A stretch of DNA of 51,549 nucleotides. Source: CAZJDM01 sp964544765 (lineage in GTDB: Bacteria > Bdellovibrionota_B > Oligoflexia > CAYFLR01). Below the pieces are notes generated by a model. That model worked only from the letters and a program-made list of their open reading frames with translations. It did no database searches and had not been told where the DNA came from. This document shows, piece after piece, positions 44,582 to 51,549 of the stretch. The stretch is from NCBI GenBank assembly GCA_964544765.1, contig CAZJDM010000008.1, forward strand, positions 1-51,549, written 5' to 3'. The translations under genes and the position numbers were made by a program. Position 1 is the first letter of the stretch, and the number at the start of each line of letters is the position of its first letter.

Positions 44582-45424
44582 TTATTTCTTCTGATAAAGG
44601 CCCAAAAGCCAATTGGACCTACGAACCTGGGGCCATATATTATGTAAAGAAAAGCTTGAACGACTATTATTTCCCCTACTTATGTTTATGTTATTATTAA
44701 GGTTATTGCTTATGTTTTGATCTTTATTCAGATCATTATTCAAATCATAATTTGTTGAGTTTCTATAATTACATTGAGGACATATCGCGTTAATTGGAAA
44801 TCGCTGCTTGGGAAAAGCTTTATTGATATAAGATCTAATGGGAGCGAATAATTTAAACCCCCAATATATATAAGCATATATAGGTTGTAACTTAATAATC
44901 TCAAAGTTCTCAAATAGATTTTTCAACTTATCATGATCGAAGATACGCAAATGTCCACACGCGTTGAATTCACAATAACAATAAGGACACTTAACATTAA
45001 CTAGTTTTTCTTTATTAGGAACCGAAATAATTATATATTTGCGGGCAACTCGCTCGATTTCCTGTAATGACTTTTTATAAGAATTAAAGTTAATATGCTC
45101 TATTACCTCAAAAGCAGACACTATATCAAAGGAGTTAGATTCAAACGGCATCGTATCAATACTAGCCTGTTTAATATCTGACTGGCAAATTTTACCTTCA
45201 ATTGCCCCCATTGATTGCTCGCAGCCTTGTATGATTTTTCCTGTGGTAATTTGTTCCATTTTACTTAAAAACAAACCATTACCACAGCCAACATCTAAAA
45301 GAGATTCTATATCCTGAGGTATAGCATCAACACAAAATTGAACGCGTTTTAAATGTCCCTCACTAGTTGTTAATGGGGAAGTTTCCCAGTACTTTTTTTT
45401 AGAAAATAAATTTTCAGAATTCAC
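44582..45424 (-). CDS. Class I SAM-dependent methyltransferase with Cys clusters
   Basis: This is a methyltransferase with motif I LLDVGCGNGLFL (42-53), then DTMPFESNSFDIVSAFEVIEH (key part FDIVSAFEVIEH) for motifs II-III. After the core, C146, C149, C151 and C156 form a possible metal site near GHLRIFD. A second pair C215/C218 is followed by an Asn-rich run (about 221-253), coded by simple repeats. The role is likely O-methylation of a glycan or of its phosphonate, but the target is unknown. It sits between the GT4 and flippase genes of the phosphonate operon. Confidence 0.85.
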   Translation of the reverse strand: MNSENLFSKKKYWETSPLTTSEGHLKRVQFCVDAIPQDIESLLDVGCGNGLFLSKMEQITTGKIIQGCEQSMGAIEGKICQSDIKQASIDTMPFESNSFDIVSAFEVIEHINFNSYKKSLQEIERVARKYIIISVPNKEKLVNVKCPYCYCEFNACGHLRIFDHDKLKNLFENFEIIKLQPIYAYIYWGFKLFAPIRSYINKAFPKQRFPINAICPQCNYRNSTNYDLNNDLNKDQNISNNLNNNINISRGNNSRSSFSLHNIWPQVRRSNWLLGLYQKK

Positions 45425-45461
45425 TTCGAATCCTTATTGGTTTTACCTATAACCATTAGCT

Positions 45462-46634
45462 TCACCTATAACTATGAGTTTTATTTATTACTCTTTTTAT
45501 CTCTGCTAGATATTTAAGAGAAACATTTTCCTCACTCATATTGCATATGGTCGTATAGGAGTTTTTTAAAATATTAGTATTATTAATAATATTAACTGGG
45601 TCAACAATTTTATCGAGAACAGAACTAAGATCCATATCAATTGTTTTGTCCCATAAGAACCCATTAAAGCCATTTTCTACCACACCATCAATACCTTGCC
45701 CCTTCAATCCAACCACTATTAAACCCTTAGCCATTGCCTCTAAATAAACAAGACCAAATGTTTCTGGTTTACTAACCAAAAGAAAAATATTTTTCTCCTT
45801 ATTTATCGCCATAACCTCTTCTTTAGTTTTCCAACCCACAAATTTAATATTGTTTTGCAAATTAAGTTTTTCAACCAAAACTTCAAGGTTCCTTCGATAA
45901 CTCCCGTCACCAACGATAGTATATGTCCATTTAAGCCCCTTTCTTAACTGAGACAGTTTATAAAGCGCCTTAATACATTGATCAATATTTTTGCCTTTAT
46001 ATATATTTGATACAGTCACAAAATCAAAGCTATCTCTCTCAACGGCATGGTTAAACTTTTCAATAAAATACTCCTTAGACTCAATATAACCGGGATCAAT
46101 TCCTGAAAGTGCTAGAAAACTCAAGCCTGTATGGGATTGAAATTGTTGATTAAAATGTTTTTCAATAGTTTTTGATCTACAAGCAACCGCATTACAAAAT
46201 TTAAAGCATTTGTTGAATCTGTATTTAAAATACTTAAATTGAAAAAGAAACTTATCTGAACCATGAAGACCAGCTACAAAAGGCACTTTAAAATGTTGGG
46301 CTATGCGCCATGACCATAAATAGCTCTTATACATGTGAGATACTACTATATCAGGCCTAAAAGACATTTCATTAAGATGTTTAAGAGGATTTAAAAAATA
46401 AAATTCAAAACCAGGAATACGTATACCTTTAATATCTACAACTTTAACCCCATCCACCTCATAGTTTAAATTTTCATCCTCATTGAATGACTTTGGAAAA
46501 AATTGCGGACGTAACACCAAAACATTATTTTCTGGCTGCCAAAATCGGCAGATGTTATGCAGGGCCATTGTAGGTAAATGCTGTTTCCGTATTTCACTAC
46601 TAGGATATAAGTGGGTAACAAACAATATATTCAT
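45462..46634 (-). CDS. GT4 glycosyltransferase
   Basis: This is a GT-B family 4 glycosyltransferase, 390 residues. The N-terminal domain opens ILFVTHLYPSSE and includes VAGLHGSDKF. The donor-binding half contains VGDGSYRRNLEVL, FVGWKTKEEV and SKPETFGLVYLEAMAKG, with the E-x7-E pattern (key residues in PETFGLVYLEA). It starts 7 bases after the reductase stop, which places it in the phosphonate operon. It probably adds a sugar to the lipid-linked oligosaccharide that receives or flanks the phosphonate. Confidence 0.92.
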   Translation of the reverse strand: MNILFVTHLYPSSEIRKQHLPTMALHNICRFWQPENNVLVLRPQFFPKSFNEDENLNYEVDGVKVVDIKGIRIPGFEFYFLNPLKHLNEMSFRPDIVVSHMYKSYLWSWRIAQHFKVPFVAGLHGSDKFLFQFKYFKYRFNKCFKFCNAVACRSKTIEKHFNQQFQSHTGLSFLALSGIDPGYIESKEYFIEKFNHAVERDSFDFVTVSNIYKGKNIDQCIKALYKLSQLRKGLKWTYTIVGDGSYRRNLEVLVEKLNLQNNIKFVGWKTKEEVMAINKEKNIFLLVSKPETFGLVYLEAMAKGLIVVGLKGQGIDGVVENGFNGFLWDKTIDMDLSSVLDKIVDPVNIINNTNILKNSYTTICNMSEENVSLKYLAEIKRVINKTHSYR

Positions 46635-46641
46635 TGAATTT

Positions 46642-47790
46642 TTACACTAACTTCAAAAGTATCTTTTCTAAAACTGTTCTAGAAAGTATTCGTGGATTAT
46701 TTCTTACTCTTTGGATATTGAAACCTTCTTCTAAAATAAGAGGTATATCTTTAGCTGTAAGCCCCAAATCAACTAATGTAGTCCTTAATCCAACTTCTTG
46801 AGTTAAATTGATGAGATATTCTTTGGCTTGAAGAAAGTTCTTAGCATTCATTATATAAAAGAGCTCATTCAAAGTATTGGCAAAATATTCTGCACCACGA
46901 GGATCATTCAATTCTTGCTCTTGCTCTTGTTCCAAGATATGAGCATTGAACTCTAAAATATGCGGTAAAGTGAGTATTACAGCTTGTCCATGGGCCATAT
47001 TATAATGCGCGGTTAGAGGATAAGAAATGGCATGACATGCGGTTGTTTTACTTATATTAATGGCCCTACCCGCCAAATTTGCCGCTTTAGCAATAGATAA
47101 CATTGATTCCATAGAAGGATTTTTTATTGAATCAACAAAATGGTTCATAATTAGGATTATTGCTTCTTTAGCGTACCCTTTTGATTCATTAGTTGAATTA
47201 ACGCTCCAATAAGACTCAATCGCATGACTTAAAACATCAGCTCCCGCAGAAGCACGTACTAAAGGAGTAGCTGACAACATCAGACTGGGATCAATTAATA
47301 CGTTATCTGGAATTAATTGTGGATGATCCAATGAATATTTTTGAGATTTATAATATACCACCGCAAATTGAGTGGCCTCACTCCCTGAACCTGCTGTAGT
47401 TGGCACCACAACCAATGGAGCTTGTCGTTTTTCTAGTATTCTCTTATTCTCAATAAAATCCATATATGGTTGTGATTGATGTTGAAGTCCGGTGATCAAT
47501 TTGGCCATATCAATAACATGACCACCTCCAATCGCCAATACCAAATCGCAATTCTGCTCATGAAAAAAGTTAATGCCTTTTTCAACATCCTCAATTAAGG
47601 GTAAGGAAGCGAAATCTGTAAAGTGTGAAATTTGGTATTTGTTTTCTAAAGACTGTAGTGCCTGTTGAGCGCCACTTTGGACAAAAGAATTTTTTCCTGT
47701 TACTAAGAATATTTTATTAGGACGATACCCAAAAAGAATATCCCCTATTTTATTTATGCAATTTTCTCTCAGTATTGTATTATTTTCCAT
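46642..47790 (-). CDS. Phosphonoacetaldehyde reductase (Fe-dependent alcohol dehydrogenase)
   Basis: This is a group III iron-dependent alcohol dehydrogenase. The NAD(P)-site GGGHVIDMAK (88-97) and VPTTAGSGSEAT (129-140) are present. The metal ligands are visible as Asp185, His189, His253 and His267. Next to PepM and phosphonopyruvate decarboxylase genes, such enzymes reduce phosphonoacetaldehyde to 2-hydroxyethylphosphonate (PhpC-type). The gene overlaps the decarboxylase by 11 bases, strong evidence of coupled expression. A Glu/Gln-rich EQEQEQE stretch near 287-293 looks like a small repeat expansion. Confidence 0.9.
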   Translation of the reverse strand: MENNTILRENCINKIGDILFGYRPNKIFLVTGKNSFVQSGAQQALQSLENKYQISHFTDFASLPLIEDVEKGINFFHEQNCDLVLAIGGGHVIDMAKLITGLQHQSQPYMDFIENKRILEKRQAPLVVVPTTAGSGSEATQFAVVYYKSQKYSLDHPQLIPDNVLIDPSLMLSATPLVRASAGADVLSHAIESYWSVNSTNESKGYAKEAIILIMNHFVDSIKNPSMESMLSIAKAANLAGRAINISKTTACHAISYPLTAHYNMAHGQAVILTLPHILEFNAHILEQEQEQELNDPRGAEYFANTLNELFYIMNAKNFLQAKEYLINLTQEVGLRTTLVDLGLTAKDIPLILEEGFNIQRVRNNPRILSRTVLEKILLKLV

Positions 47791-48961
47791 CAGATAAAAA
47801 TTCCATAAAGTTATTTTTATTTTCTATAGGAGTACTTTTGGGTCGACCTAAATCTGATCGAGATCCACTTTTTACTTTTATTTCTAAAAAATGAGGGCCC
47901 TGAATAGATTTAATTGCTTCTAATTGATTAATTATTTCTTGTTTAGTCGAAACACTTTGATAAGTTTTATAACCACAAGCCTTAGCAATTAAAGGGAAAT
48001 CTAATTTAAAACCAACCGTGGGCTGTCCTCCCACAGATTCATGGGATCCATTATTTAATAAAATATGTATAAAATTAGAAGGGGATAAAGATCCAACGAT
48101 ACCAAGAGAACCCATATGCATGATAATTGCTCCATCTCCATCAAAACAACAAACGTTTTGATTCTTCTTACTCATCGCAACCCCTAAGGCAATTTGTGAG
48201 GCATGCCCCATCGAACCCACTGTAAGAAATTCTCTAGAGGTTGGCGATTTAATTTCTCGCGTGTATTCATATAATTCTCTGGAAGTTTTGCCCGTAGTAG
48301 AAACAAATACTGAAGATGAATCTAGCTGGCCATAAACAGTTTTTATAGCATCCTCTCGTTTTAAAGCCTCTTCTCCGATGACTGATGAAAAATCATCCGA
48401 TTCTATAGCTACTGCTTCATTTAAATTCGTATTTGTCCTCTTTTGATATGGAGCAAATGTACCTTTTCGAACTACCAGAGCAAAAGGTTTATGATTCTCG
48501 ATCATCACTTCAACCGCATTTTTTAAGCACTCACGAGCATCTTCAATATCCGACGGCATTATCTTATAATTAATACCCATACTATCTAATTGAGATAATG
48601 TAATTTTTCCTTGTTTTATATGTTGTGGTTCATCTTTTTGGCCCGGCTCTCCTCTCCATCCAATTACTAATAACATGGGAACACTATAAACGTCCGGATC
48701 AACCAAAGAGATCAGAGGATTAGTCGCGTTACCTATACCTGAATTTTGCATATATACTAACGGTAACTTACGATTAGCCATGTAATAACCAGCAGCTAAC
48801 GCAATAGCGCTCCCTTCATTGGCGTTTATTACGTGGCTATTCTCATCATAATTATCCATCAAATAAGAACAAAAGTTTTTTAAAAGAGAGTCTGGCACAC
48901 CAGTAAAAAAGTTTATCTGATTTTCTTCTAAAATTTTAAAATATTGTGCACAATCAAGCAT
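47780..48961 (-). CDS. aepY: Phosphonopyruvate decarboxylase
   Basis: This is a thiamine-diphosphate enzyme that decarboxylates phosphonopyruvate to phosphonoacetaldehyde, the step that makes the PepM reaction favourable. The N-terminal half has FFTGVPDSLLKNF and INANEGSAIALAAGYY, with the cofactor-activating Glu49. YMQNSGIGNATNPLISL is diagnostic of this group. The C-terminal half has the ThDP motif FDGDGAIIMHMG with Asn303/Asn304 and NGSHESVGGQPT. The length (393 aa) is standard. It lies 52 bases after the pepM gene. Confidence 0.94.
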   Translation of the reverse strand: MLDCAQYFKILEENQINFFTGVPDSLLKNFCSYLMDNYDENSHVINANEGSAIALAAGYYMANRKLPLVYMQNSGIGNATNPLISLVDPDVYSVPMLLVIGWRGEPGQKDEPQHIKQGKITLSQLDSMGINYKIMPSDIEDARECLKNAVEVMIENHKPFALVVRKGTFAPYQKRTNTNLNEAVAIESDDFSSVIGEEALKREDAIKTVYGQLDSSSVFVSTTGKTSRELYEYTREIKSPTSREFLTVGSMGHASQIALGVAMSKKNQNVCCFDGDGAIIMHMGSLGIVGSLSPSNFIHILLNNGSHESVGGQPTVGFKLDFPLIAKACGYKTYQSVSTKQEIINQLEAIKSIQGPHFLEIKVKSGSRSDLGRPKSTPIENKNNFMEFLSDGK

Positions 48962-49013
48962 AATTTGACCATTTCATTTGTTATAACTATAGTTAACTAT
49001 AAATAAATTATTA

Positions 49014-50309
49014 TTATCTATTAGGAATCAGGTTTAATATTTCCTTAATAGGCATGCATAAATCATCGCAAGCTTCTGAACATTCATTTTCTAATATGCT
49101 CCTTGCAGTTTTTACCATAGCTGGATATCCACTTCTCAGTAAATGATTGGCATAAATTACTATACTGAACCCGGCCTCATTTAATTGTTTTTCTCTAACA
49201 TGATTATATGTTGATGGTACCGCTACCAAGGGCACCTTTTGATCAAATTGTTGATAATATTTGCTAAATTCAATAATCTCGGCAGGGTCCTTTTCTTTAC
49301 TATGAATCATTATACCATCGGCGCCAGCATTAATATAGGCTTTAGCTCTTTTCACCGCATCATCAACTCCATTTTTTAGAATAAGGCTCTCTATTCTAGC
49401 TATTATCATAAAATTATCAGTAATTTGAGCCTTTTTACCTTCTTGTATTTTGTGGACAAATTTTTCAATTGAGTCCTGTTGTTGAAATACTTCCGTACCA
49501 AAAAGAGAATTCTTTTTAAGACCTATTTTGTCTTCAATAATTACTGCTGATACACCCAAACGTTCCAAGGTTCTCACCATATAAACAAAATGCTCCGGTA
49601 ATCCCCCCGTATCACCATCAAAAATTATAGGTTTAGTGGTTACCTCTAATATATCTTGCACCGTATTTAATCGAGAGGTGAAATCAACACATTCTATATC
49701 TGGTTTACCTTTAGTAGTTGAATCAGTTAAACTACTTAACCACATGCAATCAAATTCTTCTCTCTTGCCTCCCTTTACAATATTGGTTCGCTCTACAATC
49801 AGACCTGTTATGCCATTATGAGCCTCCATTGCTCTAACGACATCTTTGGACTCCAACAATCGGTGCAATTTCCCTAACCTAATTTCAGGTGTGGTACCTA
49901 TTTCTTGCATACTTTTATTTAACATAGTGGAATTAATTCCAGGAGTATATTCAAACTCAACCAGTTCACCTCCCCACTCGCTGAGAGCATCTATAACTCT
50001 TTGCCGCACCTCCTTTTGAACTCCAGTTCTCCAGTCATCACCATGCACAACATAGTCAGGCTTATACTTACGAAGATTGGGAACATAATCCAACGTTTCC
50101 TGCGGAACCACTCGCTTTACACCCTTTATATTACTGACAACTAGTTGACGCTGTTCAAAATTCAAGAATGGTAATCGTTTATAACTAGCAATAGCTTTAT
50201 CGGTTAAAAGCCCAATGGTTACTTCACCCACTTCTCTGGCCTTTTCAATTATATTCAAATGCCCAGGATGCACTATATCCGCACTCATAGCTACATAAAC
50301 CTGTTTCAT
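49014..50309 (-). CDS. aepX: Phosphoenolpyruvate mutase fused to a cytidylyltransferase-like domain
   Basis: This is the C-P bond-forming enzyme of phosphonate biosynthesis, converting phosphoenolpyruvate to phosphonopyruvate. Residues 1-135 form a nucleotidyltransferase domain: HPGH (14-17), the HxGH motif, then HGDDW (89-93). Residues 145-430 are the isocitrate-lyase-like mutase with FDGDTGG (230-236) and the PepM fingerprint EDKxGxKxNS (259-268), which separates mutases from lyases. The fused domain probably activates a phosphonate as its CMP ester. GGGAG precedes the ATG. It is the first gene of the phosphonate-glycan operon. Confidence 0.95.
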   Translation of the reverse strand: MKQVYVAMSADIVHPGHLNIIEKAREVGEVTIGLLTDKAIASYKRLPFLNFEQRQLVVSNIKGVKRVVPQETLDYVPNLRKYKPDYVVHGDDWRTGVQKEVRQRVIDALSEWGGELVEFEYTPGINSTMLNKSMQEIGTTPEIRLGKLHRLLESKDVVRAMEAHNGITGLIVERTNIVKGGKREEFDCMWLSSLTDSTTKGKPDIECVDFTSRLNTVQDILEVTTKPIIFDGDTGGLPEHFVYMVRTLERLGVSAVIIEDKIGLKKNSLFGTEVFQQQDSIEKFVHKIQEGKKAQITDNFMIIARIESLILKNGVDDAVKRAKAYINAGADGIMIHSKEKDPAEIIEFSKYYQQFDQKVPLVAVPSTYNHVREKQLNEAGFSIVIYANHLLRSGYPAMVKTARSILENECSEACDDLCMPIKEILNLIPNR

Positions 50310-50464
50310 TTTCGACTCCCGTCTTAAGGATTAATTCGCTAGTATCCATCAAATTTGTATTGCAAAAATTCATAAATTTCAAGGATTTTCCAGCAGTGAT
50401 TTATGAAAGGTCCATATAATACGTTTTTATTTTTCACCAGATTCCATGTATATATGAAAATAGA

Positions 50465-50493
50465 TTGCCTTTTTTCTAAAGGATAGTTAATCT
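50465..50493 (+). promoter_or_regulatory. Candidate promoter of the MNT gene, possibly leaderless
   Basis: TTGCCT (50465-50470) and TAATCT (50488-50493) are spaced by 17 bases. A start about seven bases later would fall within 2-3 bases of the ATG at 50503. There is no ribosome site near that ATG, which fits a leaderless mRNA. This is pattern evidence only. Confidence 0.35.
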
Positions 50494-50502
50494 CTTATAG
50501 CT

Positions 50503-50832
50503 ATGCAATTGAATTTGGATAAAAAAATAATCAATCAGATAATAGAAATCATTACAAAACATCGACCTGTACAAAAGATTATTATTTTTGGTTCAAGAGC
50601 AACATCGCAAAATACTCCTTCTTCTGATATTGATATCGCAATTATTGATCCAGATTGGAGCAGTAGGGATATAAATATAGTAAAAAATGAACTTGATGAA
50701 AATATCAAAACCCCTTTAAAACTTGATTTATTACACTATAATTCATTAAACAAAGAATCTCTTAAACAAGCTATTATAGAGGACGGTTTCACAATTTATA
50801 ATGGTTCCAACAATACCTCTAAGCAGCTGTAA
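50503..50832 (+). CDS. MNT-family nucleotidyltransferase (antitoxin-like)
   Basis: This is a minimal nucleotidyltransferase of 109 residues with FGSRATS (Gly30-Ser31) and SDIDIAI (Asp42, Asp44), forming the GS-x10-DxD active site. The C-terminal part LDLLHYNSLN supplies the third acidic position. It is followed 24 bases later by its HEPN partner, so this is an intact MNT/HEPN module. It belongs to a different branch from the MNT at 22767, whose partner is of another HEPN type. Confidence 0.87.
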   Translation: MQLNLDKKIINQIIEIITKHRPVQKIIIFGSRATSQNTPSSDIDIAIIDPDWSSRDINIVKNELDENIKTPLKLDLLHYNSLNKESLKQAIIEDGFTIYNGSNNTSKQL

Positions 50833-50856
50833 GTAAATAATTAAAGGCGGATAATT

Positions 50857-51258
50857 ATGGACATTGAATATAAAATTAAATCTATTTTTACAGATTTTGA
50901 AAAAGCTCTTAAAAGATTGGGGGACGCTTTACAAGAACCTGCTACAAAGGGCGATATCCGTGTCGATGGAACTATTCAAAGATTTGAATTTACTTTTGAA
51001 CTTAGTTGGAAGTTATTAAGTAGAATATTAAATTTTCAAGGAGTGGAAGCTAAATCTCCCCGATCAGCTATTAAAGAGGCTTTCCAATTAGGATTAATTA
51101 AAAAGGGAGAATCCTGGATTGATATGCTAGAAGACCGAAACAAAACATCCCATATATATGATGAAGAAGTTGCTTTTAGTATTTATCAAAAAATAAAAAG
51201 TCAACATTACGGTCTTTTTGCACAACTACTGGTCGAAGTTCAATCCTATATAAGCTAA
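50857..51258 (+). CDS. HEPN nucleotidyltransferase-partner protein (HI0074 family)
   Basis: This is a 133-residue all-alpha protein of the HI0074/NTase-sub-binding family. IQRFEFTFELSWKLL (41-54, in part) is the family hallmark. The HEPN RNase motif RxxxxH is intact as RNKTSH (94-99), so it could be an active toxin neutralised by the upstream MNT. AAGGCGG lies before the ATG. Known pairs act as toxin-antitoxin or as stable complexes; activity here is not shown. Confidence 0.87.
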   Translation: MDIEYKIKSIFTDFEKALKRLGDALQEPATKGDIRVDGTIQRFEFTFELSWKLLSRILNFQGVEAKSPRSAIKEAFQLGLIKKGESWIDMLEDRNKTSHIYDEEVAFSIYQKIKSQHYGLFAQLLVEVQSYIS

Positions 51259-51280
51259 AATCGCCAAATTTTCTCATACT

Positions 51281-51346
51281 TGTAAGAAAAGTGAATGAAT
51301 ACCGAAAGAATAGTGAAAGGTTATCGAAAGAAAAGTGAAAGAATGT
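51281..51346 (+). repeat. Three 22-bp imperfect direct repeats before the Fic gene
   Basis: Three successive 22-base units begin at 51281, 51303 and 51325. Units 2 and 3 share CGAAAGAA-AGTGAAAG. They end 12 bases before the Fic ATG and could be an operator with two-turn helical phasing. Confidence 0.6.
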
Positions 51347-51358
51347 TAAGATTAAAAA

Positions 51359-51549
51359 ATGGATCCTAAATTTGATTATTCGGAAACTATAGTAAGAATG
51401 TTACAGGAAATATCTAAAATGGAAGGAGAACTACAGGGTCTTTCTCGTTCTTATGATGATGAAAACGGTTTATACGCAAGAGCATCAGTTGACTCAATTC
51501 ATTATTCTACAAAACTTGAAGGGAACCCGCTTACTTTAGAACAAGTTAC
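51359..51549 (+). CDS. Fic-family protein (3'-partial)
   Basis: The first 63 codons of a Fic (AMPylase-type) protein precede the right window edge. The segment IHYSTKLEGNPLTLEQV contains the S/T-xxx-E-G/N inhibitory helix motif (STKLEGN), placed before the Fic core as in class II proteins. The catalytic HPFxxGNG motif would lie beyond the window. No strong ribosome site is seen before the ATG. It follows the HEPN gene by 100 bases. Confidence 0.75.
   Translation, partial: MDPKFDYSETIVRMLQEISKMEGELQGLSRSYDDENGLYARASVDSIHYSTKLEGNPLTLEQV

Noticed and set aside
46642..50309. 2-aminoethylphosphonate pathway
   Set aside because: No AepZ/PhnW-type aminotransferase is in the operon. An iron-dependent alcohol dehydrogenase takes its place, which points to hydroxyethylphosphonate.

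Overview
The window is AT-rich, densely coding DNA from a Gram-negative bacterium. A gspD-E-F-G-H-I-J-K-L-M-N type II secretion operon that includes GspN, a large PBP1A, outer-membrane-type proteins and a PilZ protein suggest a lineage of the former Deltaproteobacteria (Bdellovibrionota, Myxococcota, Desulfobacterota or SAR324-like). This placement is an inference from gene content, not a measured one. No rRNA, tRNA, insertion sequence or CRISPR array was recognised, and no recognised gene is followed by more than 300 bases of empty DNA.

Positions 1-12.8 kb hold the type II secretion system on the + strand. The secretin gene is cut by the left window edge. It is followed by the ATPase, the inner-membrane platform, the pseudopilins G/H/I/J/K, the assembly proteins L and M, and GspN. 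The genes are packed tightly, and gspG-gspH and gspH-gspI overlap by the same 8 bases. Positions 12.8-22.5 kb hold envelope genes: a secreted HExxH metallopeptidase that could be a T2SS substrate, an enlarged bifunctional penicillin-binding protein, a 963-residue peptidase-MA-like protein with a probable beta-rich C-terminal half, and a PilZ c-di-GMP receptor.

Positions 22.7-50.3 kb are a large surface-glycan region flanked by HEPN/MNT genes. It has four parts. (a) At 23.1-29.1 kb lies what looks like a full decaprenyl-phosphoryl-D-arabinose (DPA) gene set: GtrA, HAD phosphatase, DprE2-like SDR, DprE1-like FAD oxidase and UbiA-type phosphoribosyltransferase, with a GT2 and GmhA. (b) At 29.2-35.9 kb lie a methyltransferase remnant, a DUF4214 protein, a double GT4 glycosyltransferase, RmlA, RmlB and a polyprenyl-phosphate-type GT2. 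(c) At 36.0-41.9 kb lie WbpB/WlbA-, WbpD/WlbB- and WbpE-like enzymes for a 2,3-diacetamido uronic acid, a DUF2142 membrane protein and a DUF354 glycosyltransferase-like protein. (d) At 43.3-50.3 kb lies a minus-strand operon of PepM fused to a cytidylyltransferase-like domain, phosphonopyruvate decarboxylase, phosphonoacetaldehyde reductase, GT4, methyltransferase and flippase. This is the layout expected for a 2-hydroxyethylphosphonate-decorated glycan. An AAA_14/DUF4143 ATPase gene with a palindromic leader sits between (c) and (d).

The right end carries a complete MNT/HEPN pair and the start of a Fic-family gene cut by the window edge, with three 22-bp direct repeats between them. The intergenic DNA is rich in small repeats: heptad-phased arrays at four sites, an 11-bp tandem array, and a 54-bp tandem duplication that carries two hairpins.

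The most interesting content is the combination of a mycobacterial-type D-arabinofuranose donor pathway, a phosphonate pathway and a diacetamido-uronate pathway in one Gram-negative envelope locus.
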